Shown piece after piece: positions 1 through 12,140 of a stretch of 64,000 bases of DNA. This DNA comes from Pseudomonas nunensis. Its GTDB lineage: Bacteria > Pseudomonadota > Gammaproteobacteria > Pseudomonadales > Pseudomonadaceae. Numbering within the stretch: the first letter of the stretch is position 1; the number at the start of each line of letters is the position of its first letter. Both the position numbers and the translations under genes were made by a program. Location of the stretch: the NCBI RefSeq assembly GCF_024296925.1, contig NZ_CP101125.1, positions 6,202,501 through 6,266,500 of the forward strand, written 5' to 3'. Below the pieces are notes generated by a model. That model was not told the origin of the DNA, did not search any database, and was given only the letters and a program-made list of their open reading frames with translations.

Positions 1-900
1 CCTCGCGCCCCAACCGGTGAACTCCGGGTCGATTTTGTTCTCGTTGACCTTGGCAAACTGCGCGTAGTAACGCAGCCATTCGACGCGCTCGGGGCGACCG
101 ACAACCATGGCGACCATGGCGTCGGTGAGTTCGCCCGGCTTGCGCGGGCCAGGCCCACCAATCAGCGGCGCCTTTTTAGCCGACAAGGCAAACGACATGC
201 TGAACCCTTCTACGTTGTAGACCAGTACAGCGGGGAGGTCAGGGTTCTGTTCGAACAGGTTGAACAGGTTTTCCACCAGGCCTTCGGGGGTGTCACTGCA
301 GACCACGCCATCTTGCAGATTGCGCACGCGATGCCAGTGCAGGCCCGCTTCCGTGCGGTAACTGTTGACCATGCCCGAGAGCATTTCCCGGGTTCTTTCC
401 GGGGAATAACGCAGGTTCGGTGTATCGGGACTCCAGCCACGAACGACCGTGATGGTCGGGATCGGCCACTTCTCCATGAAGTCGCGCAAGCCCAGTTCCA
501 GAGCATCGGCCTTGCGCTTGTCATAGGCCAGGTCTTTGTCGTCGCCATCCACCGGATACTTTTTCGGATCCGTGGGCAGGATGCTGCCCACGTGGAGGGC
601 TTCGGTCTGTTTTGCATTCTGCTCCTGCAAGGCTTTCCAGGCCTGGCCCTGACGGAATACGTCGAGGCTCAGGCCAATGGCGAGCACATCCAGAGTGTCC
701 AGATGGGGCGAGGTGGCAGGGGCGCGGTAACGAGCATCAACAGGCATGGTGGCGGCCTCCTTGGCCGAGGTATAGGCAGTCACGGGTGAAGCCGCGCTGG
801 CAAAGCAACGGCTGACCGTCGATGGATGTTCAGCCGCTTGAACCAGAGGGCTGGTCAGGAGCAGGCCGGTGAAAAACAGACAAGCAATATCGAGGCGCAT
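1..900 (-). CDS. tla3: T6SS lipase adaptor, Tla3-like (partial, 3' end outside window)
   Basis: The minus strand reads open from an ATG at 900 to the window start (300 codons, no stop), so the C-terminus is missing. The product begins with a hydrophobic stretch ending in VQAAEHPS, a Sec-type signal peptide with a plausible cleavage after QAA. Its start shares one base with the stop of the upstream lipase gene (TGATG), so the two are translationally coupled. In P. aeruginosa the gene following tle3 in the vgrG2b operon encodes Tla3 (DUF2875), which loads Tle3 onto VgrG; position, size and signal peptide fit that role here. The family call rests mainly on synteny, since I cannot run a profile search. 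Confidence 0.7.
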   Translation of the reverse strand, partial: MRLDIACLFFTGLLLTSPLVQAAEHPSTVSRCFASAASPVTAYTSAKEAATMPVDARYRAPATSPHLDTLDVLAIGLSLDVFRQGQAWKALQEQNAKQTEALHVGSILPTDPKKYPVDGDDKDLAYDKRKADALELGLRDFMEKWPIPTITVVRGWSPDTPNLRYSPERTREMLSGMVNSYRTEAGLHWHRVRNLQDGVVCSDTPEGLVENLFNLFEQNPDLPAVLVYNVEGFSMSFALSAKKAPLIGGPGPRKPGELTDAMVAMVVGRPERVEWLRYYAQFAKVNENKIDPEFTGWGAR

Positions 901-3044
901 CAGGGGTTGCCACCAAAACGGACAGGCTCGCCTTTTCTGAGCTCAGTGCGGGTCTGGGTCGCTACCAGGCTCGGCATGTTGTCGCTGATGGCGGGTAACG
1001 TGCCGGTCTTGCGATACGCCACTGTGGAGTCAATCAGCTCGCGGTTCTTACCGTCCTCTTGCTGATAGTGCTGATCCACGGAATCGTCCGGATCTTCATT
1101 CTCCGCCTGGAATTGCGCATTGGCGCCGCCATCGGTCTTTTTCCAGTCCAGGCGCCAATCTGCCACTCGACACAGATACGCATAGAACGACCCCTCATCA
1201 ACGCATTCGCCGGCACCGATCGCCACGTCATAGGCCAGCACTTGTCGGCTGTGTTCAGGGTTGTTGGGAATGGATGAGTGGAAGGACAGAGCCTCCGAGT
1301 ATTCCTCGCCTTGCAGACGCATACGCGCGTCGTACGGTGTTTCCCCGCGAGTGATGAGGACCTTGCCGTTACCTTGAGCCCGAGCGACAAACACATGGGC
1401 GCATTCCGAGGCTTCCTTGCCCTCGTTGCGGGCCTTTTCGACGCTTTGGATGTCTTGTCCATATTTGAAAGCCAGGGCTTCGTCCAGTGTCTCCTGTTTG
1501 GCGTAGCGTGGGTTTTTCGGCTCCCAGCCGCCATTGGCAACGCCGATCGAGGCATCGACAGGGTCCAGTTTGTCCTTCATCTGGTACACCCCGCTTTTGG
1601 AGGCTTCTCCCGGGGCGGTGATAACGCCATCGTTGGTAAAGTTCACGTCGCCCGGCACCGGCAATTGAGGCGCGGTCAAGACCACGGTGGCGCCCTTGTC
1701 CAGGCTGCCATTGGGTATCCGGTCCATGAAGCCCAGGCCGGTGTCTTCCCAGGGTTGCTCGCTGTCCTGGCGCAACAGGTAGACGTAGGGAGGAACGTGT
1801 TTGCCGACGGGTTCTTTCTCGCCGTTTCGCTTGCGCACGGTAAATACGCGTTGGTGGAAACGTTGTGGAAGAAGTTTGCGCGCAGGCTGACCATCTACCT
1901 CTTCGCCGATCCCCTGCCAGCCGATACCCTGGACGTTCTTGAGGCCAACCGTCTGATCCTGAGGGGTGAAGTAAAGAAAGGTGCAGCCGCGGTTGTCGCG
2001 CTCGTTGAAGGTGATCTTTTCTCCGCGGATCGTGGTTTGACACGCGGCCGTGCCCGTCCAGCCAGGTCCGCCAATCGCTCCGTAACCCTGTTTGTTTTTC
2101 AGGGCGACGCCCGACAGGGCCGGCACCGGATTAGGGCTGCCCGCGATGAATTGCAAGATGCCGTTGAGCGTAGCGATGCGCGCGCCGGTCGTTTGCTGAC
2201 CGCCCAATTTCTGGACTTTGTCCATATTGGGCTGAAACAGGCTGTAGGGTGAGTTGAACATGACCACGCCATCTGCGGGTTTGGCACCGTCCTCTTTGAG
2301 GAATGCATGGGCCAGCAGCGTAAGCAGCGTGCCCTGACTGTGGCCAACCACGTTGATCGTATCGTTCGGATGACGTTTGTGAATGATCTTGATCAACATG
2401 GCCAGCCGCATGGCAGCCAGCACCATGTAGCGCCGACCGGCGGCTGAAAACAACGGGTGGGTCATGGTGCCGCCGATTTTGTTCAGCGAGATGAAGCCGA
2501 GCAACATGCCGTTGAAACCGTTGCCCCACATATCCGGCAGGTTGGTGGTGGCGTTAGCGAACTGGCCGCCTTCCTTGGTGCCGGCCTTGTCCAGGCGGTT
2601 GCCGTCTCGGTCCAGCCACTGACCGTGCGCTTCGGTTTTCTGAATGAACGCTTCTTCCTCGCGAAACCCCCAATAGAACGGCACCACCACGCTGCGTGGC
2701 TGGCAGCCGTTGCTGGATGCTCCGGCCTTGCGGCGGAAGTACACGGCATCGGGATTCTTGGCTTCGCCGTCATCATCGGCGGGAGCGGTGTAGCTGGCCG
2801 GCAACAGGTATCCCGGGTTGTTCGCGCCGTTGGGGAAGGTACGTGGCATATCGAGGCGTTCGTTCAGCCCCTCGCACAGACCCTGCTCAATACGTGCGTA
2901 GCAGCCCGCCAGGTCGTTGACGCCGTGCACGAGAATCGTCACACAAGGCTTCGGTGGAGGTGGAATCAGGTGGATGTCGCCACCGCTGGGCATGGTGATC
3001 GATTGGCTGGAACAGATTTTTTTCGGCTGGGCAGCGTCAGTCAT
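900..3044 (-). CDS. tle3: T6SS antibacterial lipase effector, Tle3 family
   Basis: This 714-residue protein has an alpha/beta-hydrolase start (ILVHGVND, residues 37-44) and a GHSQG nucleophile elbow at 234-238, making Ser236 the likely catalytic serine. Length and arrangement match the Tle3 phospholipase effectors secreted by H2-type T6SS, whose C-terminal part carries DUF3274. No signal peptide is present, as expected for a VgrG-loaded toxin. It sits after vgrG and a periplasmic immunity-type gene and before the Tla3-type adaptor, the same cargo order as in P. aeruginosa vgrG2b-tli3-tle3-tla3. AAGGAGG lies 9 nt before the ATG. Substrate (membrane phospholipid of competitors) is inferred from the family. 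Confidence 0.85.
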   Translation of the reverse strand: MTDAAQPKKICSSQSITMPSGGDIHLIPPPPKPCVTILVHGVNDLAGCYARIEQGLCEGLNERLDMPRTFPNGANNPGYLLPASYTAPADDDGEAKNPDAVYFRRKAGASSNGCQPRSVVVPFYWGFREEEAFIQKTEAHGQWLDRDGNRLDKAGTKEGGQFANATTNLPDMWGNGFNGMLLGFISLNKIGGTMTHPLFSAAGRRYMVLAAMRLAMLIKIIHKRHPNDTINVVGHSQGTLLTLLAHAFLKEDGAKPADGVVMFNSPYSLFQPNMDKVQKLGGQQTTGARIATLNGILQFIAGSPNPVPALSGVALKNKQGYGAIGGPGWTGTAACQTTIRGEKITFNERDNRGCTFLYFTPQDQTVGLKNVQGIGWQGIGEEVDGQPARKLLPQRFHQRVFTVRKRNGEKEPVGKHVPPYVYLLRQDSEQPWEDTGLGFMDRIPNGSLDKGATVVLTAPQLPVPGDVNFTNDGVITAPGEASKSGVYQMKDKLDPVDASIGVANGGWEPKNPRYAKQETLDEALAFKYGQDIQSVEKARNEGKEASECAHVFVARAQGNGKVLITRGETPYDARMRLQGEEYSEALSFHSSIPNNPEHSRQVLAYDVAIGAGECVDEGSFYAYLCRVADWRLDWKKTDGGANAQFQAENEDPDDSVDQHYQQEDGKNRELIDSTVAYRKTGTLPAISDNMPSLVATQTRTELRKGEPVRFGGNP

Positions 3045-3180
3045 CGCGCATTTCCTCCTTGAAAATTACCCCATTGGTCTCGACGCATGGGGTCGAGCGC
3101 CTGTCCGGGTTGGCGGCTGCTACCCGACGCAGGTCGGCTGGTGTCGTGATGAGCAGACGTAGTGAGTCTCGGATCTTCAT
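3037..3180 (-). CDS. Small ORF (47 aa) overlapping the start of tle3
   Basis: A 47-codon minus-strand reading frame begins at ATG 3180, preceded by GAGGGGAACAAA (a fair ribosome-binding site), and ends in TGA 8 bases into tle3. It starts MKIRDSLRLLITTPADLRRV and ends KEEMRDD, with many Arg residues and no membrane segment or signal peptide. It fills most of the otherwise empty 200-base gap between the immunity-type gene and tle3, and the RBS of tle3 lies inside it. It could be a real small cargo-associated protein or a leader peptide coupling tle3 translation. I do not recognise the family. Confidence 0.45.
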   Translation of the reverse strand: MKIRDSLRLLITTPADLRRVAAANPDRRSTPCVETNGVIFKEEMRDD

Positions 3181-3244
3181 TTTGTTCCCCTCAGGTGATG
3201 CCCCTTGCACGTGGCAAGGTCATGACGGTTTCGCCCGCTGATGC

Positions 3245-3982
3245 CTATTGGCGCTGCGCCTCAAATACGAAGGGATCGCCCTGATTCGGGAAGTGCAACA
3301 GGTACTGCGCCACCGAGTTTTTAGTATTGGGTACCCGGTAATCCACTTTCAGCCCGGTCGGATTGTTTTCCAGCTCCGCCCCCAGGTAGGCGTTTTCCGG
3401 ATAGCTGAACTGATTGCCGGGCGCCTTGCGAATGGCCGAGCAAGAGGCGAACAGTCGCGGTAACGCGTATAGATGCTGGCCGTGTACCAGCAACACCAGG
3501 GGGTAGCGATCACCGTAGCCACTGCTGACGTACTGCAACTCCAGGCACGTTGAGGCGCCTTGGCGCCAGGCCGTGGCGGTCGCCACGTTTTCCGGGTCGA
3601 TGGGATCACCGACGGGCCATTGCGGCGAGGCGAAGTTGACCGCATCGCGCAGAGGCCAACGTTGTTTACCGACCGTCAGGGCCTCTCCGTCAAAGACAAT
3701 TACGGGTGTGCCTTTGGGCGGGTCGAGCTTCAGTTCGTCGGGCGCGCTCCACTGCGCATCCTCAAAACGTTCAAACGCCGGGCGCATGGCGTTGACCCAC
3801 AGGCAATGCCGTGGGGATTCCGCGCAGGGCTTGGCCAGCTCGCTGCCGGGTCCGGCAAACAGGTTGTCGCCCAGCGACTGATAGAACGCACGGTAATCGG
3901 TGAACTGTACCGGGGCTGCCTGTGCCAGAAAGGGCAGGCTCGCGCCGAGAAACAGGCTCAGACAACGGGTGAGTTTGCTCAT
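3245..3982 (-). CDS. Periplasmic T6SS immunity-type protein (Tli3 candidate)
   Basis: The 245-residue product has a clear Sec signal peptide (hydrophobic core LSLFLGASLPFL, AQA-A cleavage near residue 22), placing it in the periplasm. The mature part has several cysteines but no catalytic motif I can name. It lies between the SleB-like hydrolase gene, which it overlaps by 4 bases (ATGA), and tle3. In P. aeruginosa the gene just upstream of tle3 encodes the periplasmic immunity protein Tli3, so immunity against Tle3 is the best guess. It could instead, or in addition, neutralise the putative peptidoglycan hydrolase encoded upstream. Confidence 0.65.
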   Translation of the reverse strand: MSKLTRCLSLFLGASLPFLAQAAPVQFTDYRAFYQSLGDNLFAGPGSELAKPCAESPRHCLWVNAMRPAFERFEDAQWSAPDELKLDPPKGTPVIVFDGEALTVGKQRWPLRDAVNFASPQWPVGDPIDPENVATATAWRQGASTCLELQYVSSGYGDRYPLVLLVHGQHLYALPRLFASCSAIRKAPGNQFSYPENAYLGAELENNPTGLKVDYRVPNTKNSVAQYLLHFPNQGDPFVFEAQRQ

Positions 3983-4593
3983 CGATATTCCTTGGCGCCG
4001 GTTGCCTTGATGTATTCCGGATTGGTGGTCCAGAAGATCGTTTTGCCGATGGCGGCGGTGGACCGGTATATGTGGTTATAACGACCCCGCTCGCGGGTAT
4101 TTACCATTGTGTTGGTCTTTTTGTTGAACTGCGTCCAATAGGTGATTTTCTCCGGCTTCGAGACTTGCGCAACACCGAAGATGTTGTGCGAAGGGGAACC
4201 GTAGTGGAACCCGGATGAGTGTCGGGGGTTGGTCGACTTCTTGATATCGATGCCATCCCACCAGTAAGCGCCATTGGAGGGATCATTGCCGCGCTGGGCG
4301 AGAGCATCCTGCGCACTCTCCACTGCCGAGCGCATGTTCGGATCGGCATTGATGGCCGCTTCCGAAGCCGCCATCAGTTGGTTGTAACGGACATTGTTGC
4401 CCTGCATTGCAACGACGTAACTGTCCCCTGCCGCCTTGAGCAGGCTGGCGACGTCGGCCAGCCCCCACGCGCGCATACGGTTGGTCACCGTAAAGCATAT
4501 GGCGCGGACTTCCTGCGGGTTATTGTCCGTCGAGGCTTCGCCGTATCCGATGGCCGCGAGCTTGCGCATCTGTGGCGTGATGAGATCAGGCAT
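3979..4593 (-). CDS. SleB-like cell wall hydrolase, candidate T6SS cargo
   Basis: This 204-residue protein begins with RKLAAIGYGEAS followed by an NR pair near residue 38 and NGAYWWD near residue 108. That pattern resembles the Hydrolase_2/SleB fold (conserved catalytic Glu in a YxEA context, VxNR, then DxxNGA). The probable catalytic Glu is residue 19. There is no signal peptide, so it would need VgrG-dependent export to reach peptidoglycan. Its start overlaps the 3' end of vgrG by 8 bases, a typical arrangement for cargo loaded on the VgrG tip. Whether it is a toxin, or a helper that opens the cell wall for the lipase, cannot be told from sequence; the fold call is moderate. Confidence 0.5.
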   Translation of the reverse strand: MPDLITPQMRKLAAIGYGEASTDNNPQEVRAICFTVTNRMRAWGLADVASLLKAAGDSYVVAMQGNNVRYNQLMAASEAAINADPNMRSAVESAQDALAQRGNDPSNGAYWWDGIDIKKSTNPRHSSGFHYGSPSHNIFGVAQVSKPEKITYWTQFNKKTNTMVNTRERGRYNHIYRSTAAIGKTIFWTTNPEYIKATGAKEYR

Positions 4594-7339
4594 TTTGTTT
4601 CTCCTTTACCGGCCATGACTCCAGCTCCAGTTCCATGTCAGCAGGGAATTCCGGCGTGCGCTCACCGGAGCCCTCGGCCACGACTTCACCGGCGGACATC
4701 ACCTTGAAGTGGTGCGGCGCGGGTCCACCTTTGTCATCCTTGAATTCAAAGAACTGCACAATTTCCTCCGCCTCATCATCGGCACTGGCGACACTGGCAG
4801 CAGTCCCCGCACCGCCTGCCGAGACACCCGCGGCTGCGGGGGAGGGCGGCTTGAGCATGGCCACATTGGCAATGCTCATCACATCTTTCTGCAACAACTG
4901 CGTGGCGCCCTGAGCATCAGTCACCCCTTCGACCACTTCGCCACTGGACAGGGTGATTTTGTACGGCATGTTGGGCATCGCCGACGTCCCGTCAATCTGC
5001 TTGAGCATAAAGCGTCGCTGGGTATCGCCGACTTTGAATTTGGGCAGTTCCGCTTCCAGGCTGGTGGCGCCGAGCAGGCTGTGTTTGGCCGCTTTGACAA
5101 TCAGGTTGCCGGGCATGCCCAGTTCGATATTGCCGCCCTTGATAGTGATGTAGGCCCCGCCACACATCAGCGTGATGTGCTCTTTGGCCGACACCAGCAC
5201 ATGCTGGTTGCTCGCGCTGACCTCCACACTCTGATCCGCCTCCAGGCGGATGTTGTTTTTCTGCGCCTGCAACAGCATCGGGCCCTGGTGGGTGATCTGG
5301 CGCATTTCGCCGCTGTGGGCAAACATCCCCAGGTCGGTCCCGGCATTGAGCACAAACTTCTGCCCCGAGGTCTGTTGCTGATTCTGCTGGGCAACGGTGT
5401 CGATGTGCTCACCCGCCGCCACCGTGATGCTCTTGGGGGACGCCGCGGCGATACCGGCTTCACCGCTCACGGCAATTGCCGGATTACCTCCATTGCCCTT
5501 GCCCGATTCATCGTTCGCGCCGTTGCCCAGGTCGCGAACCGCATCGCTGAGCGTCTTCTGCGGCGCCTTGTCATGGCCTACACCCTGGTTGTCCTGGGCG
5601 TAATCGCCCAAATCCTTGGCTAGCTTCAACGCTGCTTCCAGGACCTGAACGACAGAGGCGCGATTGAGGTGACCGCCGCTGGCGTTCATTTGCTCCTCGG
5701 TACTCAGCAGCAGGCCTTTGGCTGCTCGCAACGCGCCGTGTTCATCAGTACGCAACTCGAAACCTTCGCCGCGCGGTTCACCGCCGCTCGGCCGTGGATG
5801 CGTCAGGTAACCCAGATGCAATGCGGTGCTGCCGTGATCACTCATCAACGCGGCACTGATCTGCTTGGTGGTGTCGTCAATGCGCAGTTCGTTGGCCCGA
5901 GTGCCCTTGTATTCCTTGCTTTTGATGGTACTGAGAATTTTGTGATTGGGCAGTTGGTAAGGCGGCATGTTCGTCGCCCGGTACGTGCGGCCGGTGATGA
6001 TCGGCTGATCGCAATCGCCGTCGAGGTAATCGACGATGACCTCCTGACCAATGCGCGGGATCGCCATATGGCCCCAGTCGGCGCCCGCCCAATTCTGTGC
6101 CACGCGCACCCAGCAGGAACTGAATTCGTTGTTCTTGCCTTCCCTATCCCATGGGAACTGGACCTTTACCCTGCCAAATTCATCCGTGTAAATCTCTTCC
6201 CCGTCCGGCCCGGTCACCGTCGCGATCTGTGGTCCGTCAACAATCGGTTTAGGCCGTGGCGGGGTACGCCATTCGGTTTCTTCTGAAACAATCTCAGCGA
6301 CAAAGTCATAACTCACGCCGACATCGGCACCGGCGGACTCCTCTTCCTGACTGGCGTGCTGGATGCCCTTGTGAGTGATCCGCAGCGGGCGCCACCAGCG
6401 ATTGAAATCTTCCCGGGGGTGGCCGGTGAGCTGGAAAGAGAAGCCCGGGATCAGGCGCGGATCGTCGCCTTCGACTACGGCGATTCGCGCGTCGCCACGG
6501 TGCCCCAGCAAGCGATTCTGGGTGAAGGGTTTACCGGCAGAGGTGGCCTTGTAGCGGCCCGGATAGTCGTAGCGTTCGTAGTTCGGCGTCTGATGTTGCA
6601 AGTCATCGCCGGCGAAGTTCTGCTGCTGGTCGAAGGTCGGGCGTTTGAAGGTGTAATCGCGTTGCGTCTGCTCGGCCGTGCGGACGTTCTCGGTGTAACT
6701 GAACGCATAGAGCACAGGCTGCGTGGCATCCGCAGCCGGTTCAGTGGTGTAGAGCACCGGAGCGCCTTGAATACGCTCCTGCACATAGAGTTTGTCACCC
6801 TGGATCAGCGTGTGAGTGCTTTCGTTGCATTTGAAGAAGTAGAACAAGCCTTCTTCACTGGACAGCCGATCGAACAGGTACAAGTCAGTGTCGCCGACCT
6901 GCGTACAGTATTCGCGCGGCAAATGTTCGCTGTTGATGTGTTGCTGATAGTCGAGGATGCCGTGTTCGCTCAACACGGACTTGATGATGTCCGGCACGTT
7001 TTTCTGCTGAAAAATGCGCCAGTTGGAACTCAAGGCCAGTCGAGCGAGTTGCGGTTCGACCACCGCCCGATAACGTGTCCGGCGGAAGCCGGTTTTACGT
7101 TGAGTGAAACTGGACACCAGCCCGTGGACATGACGCACAGCCGTGCCGCCTTGCCAGATCGTGAGCAATGAGGGCTGATCGAGCACCTTGCCGAAATCAA
7201 TGTTCGGGTTGCGGCTGGCCAACTCGATCGTGAGTCGAAAAGGCTCACAGACGGCCTCCTCCAGCGTGAACTCTACGACTTCGAACTCCATCTGCCCTGA
7301 CAACACGGAAAACGTGAACTTCAAATCCCTTTGTCGCAT
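4586..7339 (-). CDS. vgrG: T6SS spike protein VgrG with C-terminal transthyretin-like extension
   Basis: The 917-residue protein has the Vgr N-terminal gp27/gp5-like part, the OB-fold region (FGRVKVQFPWDREG near residue 390, SSCWVRVAQNWAG after it) and a repetitive DUF2345 beta-helix. A roughly 150-residue C-terminal extension follows. The extension contains YKITLSSGEVVEGVTDAQG, typical of the transthyretin-like tails that VgrG proteins use to carry effectors, then a low-complexity Ala/Gly linker and an acidic tail. I see no HExxH, so it is not the metallopeptidase-bearing VgrG2b type. It is separated from hcp by about 110 bases and heads the cargo genes that follow. Confidence 0.95.
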   Translation of the reverse strand: MRQRDLKFTFSVLSGQMEFEVVEFTLEEAVCEPFRLTIELASRNPNIDFGKVLDQPSLLTIWQGGTAVRHVHGLVSSFTQRKTGFRRTRYRAVVEPQLARLALSSNWRIFQQKNVPDIIKSVLSEHGILDYQQHINSEHLPREYCTQVGDTDLYLFDRLSSEEGLFYFFKCNESTHTLIQGDKLYVQERIQGAPVLYTTEPAADATQPVLYAFSYTENVRTAEQTQRDYTFKRPTFDQQQNFAGDDLQHQTPNYERYDYPGRYKATSAGKPFTQNRLLGHRGDARIAVVEGDDPRLIPGFSFQLTGHPREDFNRWWRPLRITHKGIQHASQEEESAGADVGVSYDFVAEIVSEETEWRTPPRPKPIVDGPQIATVTGPDGEEIYTDEFGRVKVQFPWDREGKNNEFSSCWVRVAQNWAGADWGHMAIPRIGQEVIVDYLDGDCDQPIITGRTYRATNMPPYQLPNHKILSTIKSKEYKGTRANELRIDDTTKQISAALMSDHGSTALHLGYLTHPRPSGGEPRGEGFELRTDEHGALRAAKGLLLSTEEQMNASGGHLNRASVVQVLEAALKLAKDLGDYAQDNQGVGHDKAPQKTLSDAVRDLGNGANDESGKGNGGNPAIAVSGEAGIAAASPKSITVAAGEHIDTVAQQNQQQTSGQKFVLNAGTDLGMFAHSGEMRQITHQGPMLLQAQKNNIRLEADQSVEVSASNQHVLVSAKEHITLMCGGAYITIKGGNIELGMPGNLIVKAAKHSLLGATSLEAELPKFKVGDTQRRFMLKQIDGTSAMPNMPYKITLSSGEVVEGVTDAQGATQLLQKDVMSIANVAMLKPPSPAAAGVSAGGAGTAASVASADDEAEEIVQFFEFKDDKGGPAPHHFKVMSAGEVVAEGSGERTPEFPADMELELESWPVKEKQNA

Positions 7340-7447
7340 TTAGCTGTTCCTTGGTCAGGTGAGAAAGAGAGTCCGCACATCAACTCTGCAAGGCATAAAT
7401 CACATCGACCAGCAGAGCTGGCCGATGCTTGAAGCGGTCAGCCGCGA

Positions 7448-7963
7448 TTAAGCGACTGGCTGACGCCAGTCATCGGAACCCGAAGTACCGGATACTTCGT
7501 GGGTCCAGGTGATTTTACGGTAGGTGAACTGCACTTCTTCCAGGTGGGTGAAGTGGGAGTTCGACGGGTCCTGGCAGTTGTGCATTTTGTTGTTGATGGC
7601 GACGATGATCGCGTCTTCCAGTTTGGTGGTGTAGTAGTGCTCTTGGGTCCCTTGAGCCGAAGTGCGGAACCACTGGATGACGATTTCGCTCATACGCTCG
7701 CCGGAGGTCAGAGCCGCTTGCAGCAGAGGCGAAGCCTTGTCGTAGACCTTGGTGATCACAACTGGCTTGTGAACGCGCTGACCGGTTGGCTGACCGGATT
7801 GCGGATCACGCGGGATGATCACGTCGTGGCTGAAAGCCTGAACCATGACTTGGTCTTCGTGACCTTCTTGATAAGTGTTGCCAACGGAGTCGGCAGTGAA
7901 GGCGCCGGCAGTGATCAGGCCTTGTTTTTCGCCGGTAACCGACATGTACGCTGGTGTTGCCAT
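7448..7963 (-). CDS. hcp: T6SS tube protein Hcp
   Basis: The 171-residue product begins MATPAYMSVTGEKQG and carries the standard Hcp landmarks EDQVMVQAFSHDVIIPRD and the central HKPVVITKVYDKASPLL, of the Hcp2-like class that pairs with H2-T6SS. It forms the hexameric rings expelled by the contractile apparatus. AAGGAG is 8 nt before the ATG. No other structural tss genes are in the window, so this is an orphan hcp-vgrG-cargo island served by a T6SS encoded elsewhere. A sigma-54-like promoter and palindromic sites lie upstream. Confidence 0.95.
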   Translation of the reverse strand: MATPAYMSVTGEKQGLITAGAFTADSVGNTYQEGHEDQVMVQAFSHDVIIPRDPQSGQPTGQRVHKPVVITKVYDKASPLLQAALTSGERMSEIVIQWFRTSAQGTQEHYYTTKLEDAIIVAINNKMHNCQDPSNSHFTHLEEVQFTYRKITWTHEVSGTSGSDDWRQPVA

Positions 7964-8033
7964 GGGATGCTCTCCTTGCGGATAAATTTAGGGTGCCCCG
8001 GAGGCGAAATCGCCCGATGGGTGCCTAACATTT

Positions 8034-8049
8034 ATCAAGGCCCGTGCCA
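8034..8049 (-). promoter_or_regulatory. Sigma-54-like promoter for hcp
   Basis: On the minus strand the sequence TGGCACGGGCCTTGAT matches the -24/-12 consensus TGGCACG-N4-TTGCW with one departure (A for C in the -12 element). It lies about 70 bases upstream of the hcp start codon. Hcp/VgrG genes of several proteobacteria are controlled by RpoN with VasH/Sfa-type activators, which fits. Confidence 0.65.
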
Positions 8050-8132
8050 GAAAAGTCGAAGACCAATCAAACCGGGGGGATGGCTGAGGTTTTTCAATGC
8101 TCTGGTGAGTTTGGAGGTAAATCACCCCCTAA

Positions 8133-8176
8133 AGTGCGCAAGAAGTTGCGCAGTACTGCGCAACTTCTTGCGCACT
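8133..8176. repeat. Perfect 44-bp palindrome made of two 18-bp dyads (candidate enhancer site)
   Basis: Bases 8133-8154 are the exact reverse complement of 8155-8176. Each half holds the smaller dyad TGCGCAA-N4-TTGCGCA (8135-8152 and 8157-8174). The centre lies about 105-120 bp upstream of the sigma-54-like promoter of hcp, the usual distance for an enhancer-binding-protein site. It is not followed by a T-run, so a terminator is unlikely. Confidence 0.7.
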
Positions 8177-8238
8177 CGGCTGGAGGCCACGGCGGGGTTG
8201 GCGTTTAGCGATATTTAAGGGCGTTTTCGAGAAAAAAG

Positions 8239-8256
8239 TGCGCAACTTCTTGCGCA
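8239..8256. repeat. Third copy of the TGCGCAA-N4-TTGCGCA dyad
   Basis: TGCGCAACTTCTTGCGCA repeats the dyad found twice in the 8133-8176 palindrome, about 85 bp further upstream of hcp. The rest of 8180-8490 shows no convincing gene. Confidence 0.65.
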
Positions 8257-8490
8257 TAATGGCGATGAGACACTCATAGACGATAACGATGCAACCGGGC
8301 CCTATGGAGTGATGCGAGCTGCTTGTTGGCGCCGACGCCAAATTGACCCAGTTGCCGAGATTTCACTGAACCAGCCTGATTCCTTGCGAATTATAGTCCG
8401 AGCTGACTCCGTCTTTTTGCTGATTCCATTACGCCCTCCTGAAAATAGATCAGAAGGTGTAAAACTTATTCAGGACGGGACACATACCCC

Positions 8491-8526
8491 AAAAAAAGGC
8501 CAACCCGCACGGGTTGGCCTTTTTTC
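8491..8526. terminator. Bidirectional intrinsic terminator downstream of gyrB
   Basis: A run of A, a GGCCAACCC/GGGTTGGCC stem with GCAC loop (8498-8519) and a run of T form a symmetrical Rho-independent terminator. It lies about 60 bases beyond the gyrB stop. Confidence 0.9.
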
Positions 8527-8587
8527 CTAGCGCAGCGAAAGCAGCATATTGTGAAATACAGCAGCTTCTCCGGGATCCGACACTGGA

Positions 8588-12120
<3,533 letters not shown>

Positions 12121-12140
12121 CTAGCTTCTGCTGAACATGA

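Noticed and set aside
8133..8176. Palindrome as a transcription terminator
   Set aside because: No T-run follows on either side and a dedicated gyrB terminator exists at 8491-8526; the repeated 18-bp unit fits a protein-binding site better.
8129..8341. 70-codon leftward frame upstream of hcp
   Set aside because: It is read through the palindromic repeats, has no RBS and looks unlike a protein; the region is better explained as regulatory.
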